A stretch of DNA of 64,000 nucleotides from Hormiphora californensis (lineage: Eukaryota; Ctenophora; Tentaculata; Cydippida; Pleurobrachiidae). How positions within the stretch are numbered: position 1 is the first letter of the stretch; each line of letters opens with the position of its first letter. Shown piece after piece: positions 1 through 10,800 of this stretch. Where the stretch lies: positions 1,670,335 to 1,734,334 of the forward strand of contig CM035350.1 in the NCBI GenBank assembly GCA_020137815.1, in the 5' to 3' direction. Below the pieces are notes generated by a model that searched no databases, had not been told where the DNA came from, and saw nothing but the letters and a program-made list of their open reading frames with translations. The position numbers and the translations under genes were made by a program.

Positions 1-1180
1 AAAGGGGGAAAAAAAAAAAAAAGGGGGCTTTCTGCTCCTTGCTTTTTTTTCCCCCCCAAAAAAAGGGGGGGTTTTCCGGGGCTTTTCCCCACTTGGGAAA
101 TTTTAAAACGGGAAAATTTTTCCATTTTTCCTTTTTTTAAAATTTTTCCCAATTTTTTAAAATTTAAAATTTTGGGAAATTGTTATTTTAAGGTTTCAAA
201 AATAAATTTTCCCGTTCCCAAAAAATTCCTCCCAAAAAAATTTTTAATGTTTTTTAACCTTCTACAAAAAATTTTTTTTTTAAAAAATTTTTTGGGTTGG
301 GGGGGCCCCGAAATGTCCTTACCAAAACCCCCGCTCCGGGGAAAAAAACCCAAATAAAACTGCTTACTTAAAAAATTTGGGTTCGGGGTATTTTATTTTC
401 AAGCTTTTCTTTAAAATTTCCCATCGTTTAAGATTGGGGAAAATCCTCTTCTTCGTTCTGAGAAATGAGCCTTTGAAAATCTTGGAAAAATTTTAAAATT
501 TTTCACTTCGGTCTCTTCACGTTTTAAGGACGACGTATACCCGATATCTTGGCCAAAAAATCTCTAAGTAAGCTTTAAGCCATTGTGAAGTCAATTATTC
601 GCTTCATCGGCTTATTGAAGTCAAAAATTGACGTTTTCGAACATACCCCTAAAATGAGCCAAAAAATTTAGGTCAAATTTCGCCATTTTTCGTTTTTTTT
701 TTCATGTTACATCTACTGTTCTAAATGTTTTTAGTCAACGCGTCGAGACCCAAATCACATATATATCTCATCCTTAGACGATTTGCTATCGATTGAGCAC
801 TACGGGAGGTCCAACATCTTTACCAGCTTTCTTCCAGTGGCGTTTAGAAAAAGTTGGTAACCCCGTGCAGCGGCAGCACGACTTATGGTGTCAACGAACC
901 AAATTTCGAGTACTTAAGGTTGTCAATATATAATTCAGAACATGTTTCTAGGAAGAGAATCGTCCAATGAACAGAATAAAATTAGGTAGAAGTCTCTATC
1001 TCTTATAGATCCCGAAATATCGCGACACGAAGTTATTTCTGAAACGCTCTAGTATAACTACAATCACACTAACTAGTACATTGCTTGGCTTGGTTAGTTA
1101 CCTGGTGACTTTCCAGAGATTCCATGGAAGGGACAGCACAGAGAGCATTCAAAAGTGCCAGCACCTGAAACAGGTCACAT
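1..1180. other. Low-complexity, poor-quality left edge
   Basis: Up to about 720 the sequence is homopolymer runs (A, G, T, C) in an order unlike genomic DNA. 720-1180 looks like ordinary AT-rich sequence. No gene is recognised; later CYRI exons would be expected in this direction. Confidence 0.6.
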
Positions 1181-1182
1181 GA

Positions 1183-1192
1183 AGAGAGAGAA

Positions 1193-1276
<84 letters not shown>
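1183..1276 (+). repeat. (GA)n microsatellite
   Basis: About 45 GA units. Confidence 0.95.
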
Positions 1277-1279
<3 letters not shown>

Positions 1280-1549
1280 TGACACTCATTAGCCATGCCA
1301 AATGAAGGTGTCTCTTAACTATAATAAAATAATGAAGTCTCGACTGTCAACTCTCGTCTGTCGCATTTCCTTTTTAAGTCATAATATCAAAGTGATGCAA
1401 AGCGACAATACCTTTGCAGACATTTTGTTTGGGTCCTTGCCCCTTTTTATTAAACATGTATTCCCATTTCGTAATCAATGACCACTCTGTATCATATTTA
1501 CTTCTAAACACTTCATCATTCGCTCTCTTTCTACGACATATTCTCCCCA

Positions 1550-2250
1550 ACACACAAGGTACTATATTGCACCAACCACCTGTACAGTGTACCCCCTCCC
1601 CAACACACAAGGTACTATATTGCACCAACCACCTGTACCCCCTCCCCCCACAAGTACTATATGCCCCAACCCCCTTACCCCCCTCCCCAAACCAAGGTAT
1701 AATTAAAACCAACCCACCTGTACCCCCCCCCCAAAAAAAAACAAGTACTATTTTGACCAACCACCTTACCCCCCCCCCAACACCTACTATATTCCCCCAA
1801 CCCCTGTACCCCCCCCCCCAAACACGGTCAAACTGCCCAAAACCTGTCCCCCCCCCTCCCCAACCCCAAAAGGTATTTTTATATTGAAAACCAAACCACC
1901 TGTCCCCCCTCCCCAACCCCCAAAGGACTATATTTCCCCAAAAAACCCCCTGTACCCCCCCCCCCAAACACACAAGGTACAAATTTTGCCCCAAAAACCC
2001 CCCTGTACCCCTCCCAACAACAAGGTCTATAGGGGCCCCAAAACCCCTTTACCCCCCCCCCCCAAACAACAAGGTACTATATTGCACCAACCACCTGTAC
2101 CCCCTCCCCAACACACAAGGTACTATATTGCACCAACCACCTGTACCCCCTCCCCAACACACAAGGTACTATATTGCACCAACCACCTGTACCCCCTCCC
2201 CAACACACAAGGTACTATATTGCACCAACCACCTGTACCCCCTCCCCCCC
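1550..2250 (+). repeat. 46-bp minisatellite
   Basis: Unit CAACACACAAGGTACTATAT + TGCACCAACCACCTGTACCC + CCTCCC. Clean copies occur at about 1,550-1,640 and 2,070-2,245; between them copies are recognisable but degraded with long C runs. Proline-rich frames across the array are compositional because 46 is not a multiple of three. Confidence 0.9.
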
Positions 2251-2667
2251 CAAAGTACTTTTCCCCAAAAACCCAACTGTCCCCCCTCCCCAACCCCAAA
2301 GGCAAATTGCCCCACCTGCCCCCCTCCCCCACAAATCTAATTCCCAAATTACCCCCCCCCCAAAAAAAAGGAAAATTTCAAAATTAAAACCTTAATTTTT
2401 TTATTTTAAATGTTTGACGATTGCCTATGGGGGAATTAACCTGCTTTTGGGTCCTCTTACTTCTAAATTCCTAGGGGAAATTTAAAAGGAAAGGGGAAAG
2501 GAAAAGGGAAAATTTTTTAAATTTGAGGAAAAAAAATTTAATTTTTAAATGCTTTAGGGGCCTTCTTTAAAAAAATCTTTTTTCCCCCCTTTCCTCTTCC
2601 TAGTTTTCCCCCCCAAAAAAAACCAAAAAAAACCAAAAAAAAAAAAAAACAACACCCCCCAAAAAAG

Positions 2668-2700
<33 letters not shown>

Positions 2701-3440
2701 CTCTCTTTTTGTCACCTTTGAGGCTTCTGAAGCCCTCTCCTCCTCTTCTTATTTTACTACTCAGTGTATACACCACCCGACACTCACACAGACGTACACA
2801 CACACAGACGTACACACACACACACACACGCGGTGTATTATAACACTGGAGTGTATAGCTGTAGAAGGTTGTAGCAGTTGACAAGGAGAGAATACGGAGC
2901 CAGACGCACATAGCAAGGATAGAGAGATAGAGATATCAAGGATAGAGAGATAGAGAGAGAGAGATATCAGCAAGAGATATAAGAAATGAAAGAAAGAGAG
3001 AGGGGGAGAGAGGTACAGATAGAACAAGCATATGATATTCAAAGTTATAAAATCAGTAGCAGTTAACGGGTACATGATGGGATAATAATTGTGCCGGGAT
3101 TGTGCCTACTCTATTGAACAATTACAATACAATCAATTCCAATTTGTAGATTGGTGAAAGAGAGACAGCTCTGACCCTTTGGCAGAGGAAAAGTGAATAA
3201 AGGAAGTTATCATTCCTACCTTCATTACGTGCTACACAGTTCATATTACTGCCGCATAGGGGTATTTAGCAAATCAGCAAATTGTTTTCTCTCGCTGAAT
3301 ATATCTAGGTATGCCGATAATAAACACAAAACGATCCATTATATTCACTGTGCAAATTATGTGAATCACGCTCCAGATATATAACCATGTAAAGATGCAG
3401 CTTAGTACCCATTACCCTGAATCATGACTATACAGAGATC
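2251..3440. other. Low-complexity sequence, no gene recognised
   Basis: Homopolymer-rich text to about 2,760, a CACA-rich stretch near 2,790-2,830, a GA-rich stretch near 2,930-3,010, then ordinary sequence. None of the expected CYRI exon 3 motifs was seen on the minus strand. Confidence 0.5.
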
Positions 3441-3502
3441 TGTCAGTTGTTGTCAGTATTTAAATCTGCAGCACTGTTTATAGAATCACCCCAGTCTCTC
3501 AC

Positions 3503-3875
3503 CTCTCGAATAGGCTCTGTTGCGCCGTAGTAACCTCTGAGACTTTCAAGGATCTCGGCACGTTTGTCTAATGTTTTCTCAACATCGTTATAAAGATCCT
3601 CGTCGGACGGAACAGGTAGGGCATCTGAAAAGTGGCATGATGAGGGACGGAGGGGAGAGTGAAAGGGAGAGAGCGATACAAAGATAGAGAAGGGAGAGAG
3701 ACAGAAAGGGATAGACAGAGAAAGAGAGAAGACGATATTGAAAGATAGAGGTCTGTGCGATAGATATTTCCTAGAAAATATTAGTTTTCTTACTTTCAAA
3801 ATCAAGGAACACGTTATCAGGAAGTTTAAAGTTATTCGAATCTTCCCTTTTCAGCAGCTGTAGAAGATTACCCAT
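3503..3875 (-). CDS. CYRI: CYRI/FAM49 (CYFIP-related Rac1 interactor), 5' two coding exons
   Basis: Two minus-strand exons are visible: 3875-3794 (start codon to GT donor, phase 1) and 3624-3503 (AG acceptor, donor in phase 0). Joined, they give about 68 residues beginning MGNLLQLL, followed by a VFLDFEN motif and an E-S-L-x-x-Y-x-G-A-x-x-x-I-R-E block, matching the conserved N-terminus of FAM49/CYRI in order and spacing. Gly2 after the initiator Met is the N-myristoylation site known in the family. CYRI proteins bind active Rac1 at the plasma membrane and restrain the SCAR/WAVE complex. Later exons were not found: they should lie toward position 1, where the sequence is repetitive and low quality, or beyond the edge. 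The gene is divergent from NCKAP1, with 932 bp between the two start codons. Identification is from recalled family sequence, not a search. Confidence 0.85.
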
Positions 3876-4807
3876 CTTAACTGTAGGAGACAAATTAATG
3901 ACATTTAGTGACGTTGGTATATTCAGTGAAAATCAATTTATTGCAGAATTTAATTTTTCTCTGAAGTATGATAGGGAAGTAAAGAGTTATCAGATAAGTT
4001 TTTCAGAAAATAAGAAAAGAAGTCTGTGCTCCGATGAAATGCTGTTATGTTTTGCCGCGGAACGCGGGCATACTGATAGAAGGTGCTCATACTGCTTATA
4101 TCAAGTAAAGTCCGTTTCAAGCGACTTGACCCGTAATTCTTGGAATTTGGCGCATTGCGTGTGTATTTACAAAGGGGAAATCCTGAATTTCCAGGAATCT
4201 CAGGTCAAGTCGTTTGAAACGCAGTTTAGATAGAGAACAACGCTCTACTGCTGGCAAATTTGAATAAAATGCCACTAGAGCAACTGCAATATCCGTACTC
4301 CTGAGGAGTCTCATGATCGTCACTGGACGTGAAAAGAGTATGCTTGTACAAGTTATAGATGGTAAATCAGAGGAAATTGTTGCCTTGTTTAGTAGCGTTA
4401 AACATGTTGTTCTAAACGTTGATTAACCACAAGAAACGAAACGGAAACGGGACGGAGAACTGAAAAGTAAAACAACTCAAACAAAAAACTTTTTTATCAC
4501 GACCGGACTTGCAGCTGCGCGCGCGGTAAATGCATCGGTAAATGATTTAAGCTCGCCGACGCCATATAATGCGGCGCAACAAAACACCTTAATTTGACCA
4601 CACTTTTTATTTATTTCCGGAATTTCGCAAAAACATCAAAACAAAGTTTTTTTTGCAAAATTATTGTCCGTTTGCGGTTTGCCTGATCCCTTAAGGCCAT
4701 CCGTCATCGATAGGACCTATTTGAGATCCTATCATACTTGTTAAATCAGCCGTCAGGTGTATTTATTAATTCATTGTTGTACTATCATTATTTTCTAGCC
4801 CATAAAC
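3876..4807. promoter_or_regulatory. Divergent intergenic region between CYRI and NCKAP1, candidate bidirectional promoter
   Basis: The 932 bp separate the start codons of two divergently transcribed genes, so both promoters or one shared promoter must lie here, along with any 5' UTRs (unless upstream non-coding exons exist). GC- and CpG-containing stretches occur near 4500-4570. A foldback element sits at 4113-4221. A 111-codon open frame at 3898-4233 runs through that element and looks fortuitous. No TATA box or Inr could be assigned with confidence. Confidence 0.45.
4113..4221. mobile_element. Foldback (MITE-like) element with long terminal inverted repeats
   Basis: The left end CGTTTCAAGCGACTTGACC is matched by its inverted copy GGTCAAGTCGTTTGAAACG at the right end with one mismatch. 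The similarity continues inward (AATTCTTGGAATTT against the reverse of AAATTCCAGGAATC), so most of the 109 bp can fold into one hairpin. No target-site duplication was recognised. It lies between CYRI and NCKAP1. Confidence 0.6.
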
Positions 4808-7800
4808 ATGGCGGCTCAATCGGGGCTCACGCTTCAAATGTACAGCAAGTAAGTTTGTTTGCAACAGCTGTACTTTCTATGAAGTTTTCTGCTGAAATTT
4901 CGTCCTGAATTACTGTTAACCCTTTTCCATGGCCTCAGGACGAAGTCTCCTTCCCACCAAAAGCTGGCAGAGAAGCTCATCATTCTGAACGAAAGAGCAG
5001 AGGGTTTACTTACCCGTCTCCACTACAGCAAACAGGTATTAAGAGGAACACTTGGGATCTAATGATTGCATTGATTGGAGTCTGGGAATTGGGATCCCAC
5101 GCATGCGATTTTTGTTTGTGGGAGATACCTCGTCACCATCGGAATCATAAACATAGCTATTCTGTTGTTTAAAGATCATTTTATTCTCCAGAGCTGTAGG
5201 GAAGCCAGAACCTGTCCACCATGTCTAACAGAAAAGAGCTTTGAGGGACTGGTTAAGACCATCAACGGGAAGTTCCCCAAGTTAGACCGACCTAAGAACA
5301 CACTCCAAGGAATGAACCTGGGTAATGCGAACAAGAATGAGATCCGGCAACACCTCCAGGTAATTCAATCACATCTTCCAAACTGCAAACAGTGCCTCGC
5401 TACTATCTATCTGTATAATACAACAACAGTTCATTTATCTGACAAACCCAGACTCTATAAATAGTTGCGCCTCTGTGATCTCGGGTTGCCTCGACGGTCG
5501 ACTCTGTCTCTCTAACAGATTATACCAAATTTCAGGTGCATTACAACACATTCCTGGATATTCTCGAGTTAAAACAATGTACTATGGAGCTTCTTACGAG
5601 GATCAGTGCTGACGCTATGTCGTTTGACATTAATCTAAACTTCTCTGTGACCGCTAATTTTCTTGATCTACTAACCAGGTATGATAGGGAGAGAGAGAGA
5701 CTTGTCTGATATTCTCTTGCCCCGTGTTTTACTCGGTTCTTCGGATATAAGATATCCCCTCCCCTTTACATCTCTCTGTCCCTCTCTCTCAGATATGTGA
5801 AATTGATGCTACTATTACAACGACATGAGCACATCAAGGCCATTATAGGTTTCTACACCATCATCTACGAGCCCAACTGTGGTAAGTTTAAACGAAAGGG
5901 AAGGGCCACTAGTAAATGAACGTGATTATTATTATAACTATTATTGTTGTTATTATTATCTCTCTCGATCCTGCCTCCTCCTGATATTATATAATAGTTG
6001 GAGATACATATGTTATAGCACTGGACAATATTAACTACCACATATATCACGCTTCAGGTGAGTCCGATCCCACGAATGCATTCCACAGACTATCCAACAT
6101 GGTTAATAGCTGTGATACTCCCTTGAAGATGCTGGTAGATGAGATTCTCCCTCTCTCCCTGAGGGTCGGGGTAGCCCTCAAATCTCTCCACTCCCTACAC
6201 GAGGCGAAGAATAAACACGCCAGTAAAATGTACGATGATCCCAACTACAAGATATGCTCCATGGTAGGTGGTATATTATTACTGTGTGTGTTTAATATTA
6301 TTGTGTCCAACGTTGTGCTAACTGTCATTCTGGATACACTCCCCTTCCCCCGCCCGGTGGCTGGGGGTTGGATGATTAGGAAATGTATGTGTGTGTGTGT
6401 TGCACTAAACACACGTGTATTTGTTGACTAGTGATTAGTACGTGCGACATGTGTGTTTTGATATTTTTAGACTTACCCATGGGTCGTGGGTGAGATATAC
6501 CTAGCTGATCGTCTATCTTTCAGCAAGAAGGAATAACCCACCTTCCTTACCTTGCCGATGATCCGGGATGTCGTCTTCTGAATTTAGACAAGCTAAACGA
6601 GTGGATTCTATTCGGTTAGTAGAGAGAAGTTTATACTCATATGTTGCTTCTTGGTCCCAGCACCTCAACTTGCTCACTGTTAGATACTCTCTTAGATTAC
6701 CCTCATATCCCTCAAAGCGACACCGCACTCCCTCTCTCGCCAGTCTCTCTGCAGGGTACCTGGTGTGTCCATCTCTCTATACCCCCCCCCCCCCTCTCTC
6801 TGCAGGGTACCTGGTGTGTCCATCTCAGATCAGTACGGGGGATCAGCGTTGCTGGAAGAACGCTCTTGGAGACTGCTACATAGTGACACTGTTCCGAGAT
6901 GAGGAGGTCAATATTCACAGTCTATATCAAGAGGTAACAAGCAAACAAACAAACAAACAAACAAACAAACAAACAAACAAACAAACAAACAAACAAACAA
7001 ACAAACAAACAAACAAACTATGTACTTGTCATCTGTTTCTTTTTTGTTTCTCTTTAAAGTAAGAGAGAAGATAATATTATATGTTGATATCTGAGATAAG
7101 GAAGCGTATTGTGAAATCCTCAAATTAAAGAGAATGAGAGTACATGAGAATAAATGAGAATAAGCGGCAAAACGAATTAAAACAACCTAGGCAGTATTAC
7201 AACACACACCGGAAGCCATCAAGATTATAGAAAAAAAAGCGATATCGGGTAGTACCCCTTACTCACCATTCTTACTTCTTACCTAATTTTTTACCGTTCT
7301 TACCTACTGTAAAGCCATAAATCTCAACTTCAGCCAGATCCATGATGATATTTCCCTCAATAGCCTCAGTGCTTGTTTTATCATCTGATATCTTGATCAA
7401 GTCGGTCGATTTCCCAGTCGGACACGGTATAGTGTAGGTGAAATCTTCTTGATCTGAGTTACTTGAGTCAATTGATCCGCACAGGACCCAGGTATCTTCA
7501 TTCAGGGGGAGTATCTCTACTCTAATACCCTCCATACGGGCAACGTGTTTCAAAGCCGCTGTAGCATAATGTCTGAAAAAGAAATGATTAGATAGTGACA
7601 TTTTCATACTGTTAGTTCGGAATCTACTGCAAGAAACTATTCTCACCTGCCTTCAATTTTAACTTTCTGTATCATCGCCGGAGCAACTGTTATCTTGATC
7701 CACTTCTCAGAGTCATCAGCTTCACTGTGATAGTAAGTAGCGATATCACCATCAAACAGGTTCTGTGGTTCCCTTCCATTCAAAACGCTATTTGACTCCA

Positions 7801-10800
7801 CTGATTCAATGCCCAGCTGTTGCTCACCATCACACACTGCAAGGCAGAGCAGGAACAGAAGAACTGAACTTAACATTGGCTAGGAATAGTTAGATGTTAG
7901 TATACGGTATAAGAACGGCACGATTAGGAAGAGAAGTGAGAACAAGAACTTCAGATAGAGATATAATGGGGATAATATAACAACATGCCTTATTTAGCGC
8001 AATGATGGCTCAAATGAGTTGATAACTTTGGCTAGTCTCTGCCCTATAGTATTCCCTCATAAGAGCAAACGTTATAAGCATTCGTACAGCGAGACTCTCG
8101 AATAACGAATAGACTGCATCGCTCTCCCAATAATGGGAGAGCGAACCATTGTGGGTTAAAATAACCATTGTTTTTCTATAGTACACCGCACCCCTCTCTC
8201 TCTCTGTCAGAGAGGGATGCAGTCTATTCTTGTTCTTCAATGATAGAATTCTTTAATAATAATTATAGAATAGAATCGCGTCTCTGGCTCTGCGCCAAGC
8301 AATGTACTGTTCCTCTCTCAACAACACATGTCTGATATTATGAGCTAATATTATGAACTTACCATGAACCGTCAGATTCGGTAGGTATTAGATAAGAAAA
8401 CTTACAGAATAGCAAGATTTGAATACCGGGTCCCCGTTATATGCTACAAAGTGCAAATCATTGTTTGGGCCTGATCTACCACGAGGGATGAGGGTCGAGG
8501 CTCTGACCACTGTTCTTGCACGCTCCCGTCTCCGAGAAATGATAATAGGGTCAGGCCAATGCTCTGACAGGTTTTAGGGCTATTATTGCACCTCCAGCAT
8601 GGACTGATGACTAACCCACCCGGTGGAGCCTTTTTGTTCGCCTATTAAACACCAATCTTATGGTTGCCATGGCAACAGAAGCGGTTACTACGGGGGCTGA
8701 ATTGTTGAAATTCATTCCAAAATATTCCCAAACTTCCCACTACCTAACATTGATCATCTCACTGTACAGGTATTCGAGAGAAACAAAGCAAACAAGAAGT
8801 TGGTTGGACAGGTGCAGGAGGCACAGAATGTGTTTCTCAAGGAGACCCCCCTGAAACACGCCCAACGCAGGAACTTCTTCCGGAAACTACTTTCTGACAT
8901 CAACAACATTGTATCATCTGCACCGGGACTAATCGCACCTAAACTTATACTGATACTGGATGTTATGAGTCAGGCTACTGGAGAGGTAGAGATTATATTA
9001 CCTAAAGCTATGTTATACGTTATGTGATGTATCACGACCCCCTCCCCAATTGTGACTTATCCCCCCCCCTCATCAGGTACACTGGCTGGTTCGGAACCAT
9101 GCTGCTGAGTGGAGAAAGTACAAGATTCGTGTTGTTCAGGACATGTTTTATGACCCCAATGTGGCCCAACTCCTCTTTGCTATTGACAGCCTGGCACGAC
9201 TTGTTCGATATTACCGACCTATCATCAAGAAGTATTACCTACAGGTGAGAGAGAGGAAGGGACATTGTTCGCGTTGTCTCACAAAAGACTGCACTCACCG
9301 TCCACCGAAATCTGAACCGGGCGATCCTTTAAAGGGATACTGACATATTCAAAAATTTTTGACTTTTTCAACGATCCTGGGTGTGGTAACTGGTTGGGAG
9401 ATAAAAATAGGATGAGTCGAAGTGTGAAATCTCTACTCCCTCTCGTTCTCAAGATATAGGGCCCCACCTTTTAGCACTTCGTAATTGGTTATGGTATAGG
9501 GGGAGAGTTTTATTGCAAATTACATGTAAACACGAGTGTGTTTATCTGTCAATATCTCAACTTTCACATGCACGATTTTGACCGGATTTTTTTCTAGAAG
9601 TTAGAAATGTTTTAAATTTTTAGTATTTTCTTATGATGTATCATAATGACCAGAAAAATCAGTAAATAAACAAGTAGGTAAACATTGCAGTTTGAGGTGA
9701 ACTGGAGTGCATTGTCAATTGTACCCAATTATGGTTAATTAGGGCACTTTGCCGACCTCTGAGGACTTGGAAAAGTTGTTCACGTGATTCAGTGTATCAA
9801 AATTAGTATGTAAAGTGCCCTCACATGCGATCTTTCAGCAGTTCCAGTTGAAAAATGCAATTATACCAATTAGACTGAATTATGCTCAATTAGGACACTT
9901 TCTTCACCTCTGACGGCTTGTAAAAGCCGCTTACGTGATTCATCGTATCAAAATTAGTGGGGATAGTGCTCTCACATGAATTGATAATGTTTTCATGCGA
10001 TAAGTTACAGTTACGATCAATTAGACCCGATTATGCTCAATTAGGGCACTTTCTCCACCCCTGGGCGCTTGCCAGAATTGCTCACGTGATTCAACGTATC
10101 AAAATTAGTCGGGTATAGTGGTTTTGCCTTTTATACCAATTAGTTGCCTAAATTTTTCAATTTTCAGTTAATACTCTCCTAGGGTACAATAGTCATTTCA
10201 GGGCTGAATAGACAGTTGATAACTATTGACTATGTTATTGACTATGGGCTAAATATTAACAACTTGTATGTAAATTGTAAAATTGAGGAAATACAGCCAA
10301 ATTTGATTGACATTAGTTACTGAATACCATGATAATATTGTTCTAAGAAGGCATACATTTCAAAAAAAATCACCATCTTGCTTAGTTATAGTTCTATATA
10401 TTCATGACAAGTCTAGAGACAAATGGAAACCAAAAACAGAAACTCGAAGTGGTCTTAAAGGTTTTAGAAAAAACCCGGTCAAAATCGCATGTGTATTAGC
10501 TGAGATAATGACATATAAACAGGCTCGTGTTTACCTGTAATCTGTAATGCTGGTCTCCTCCTCTTACCATAACCAATTAGTGGGTGTTAATATTTGGGAC
10601 CCTATATCTTGAGAAGTAGAGGGAGTAGAGACCTCGGACTTCGACACAATGTATTTATTCTCTCAGATGATGTGATTGAGCAATGTTTAATTAAAATTTG
10701 AGATGGTCGATTTGAATATGTCAGTATCCCTTTAATGGCCCATCAAGAGTTGCAACTCTTGATGGGCCATTAAAGGGCAATTTCTTCGCCCTGACCAAAT

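Noticed and set aside
1374-2395. Proline-rich and glycine-rich frames on both strands
   Set aside because: They arise from the 46-bp minisatellite and C-run artefacts; the unit is not a multiple of three and frames are unrelated between copies.
3898-4233. 111-codon open frame between CYRI and NCKAP1
   Set aside because: It runs through a foldback element and has no recognisable motif or gene-like composition.
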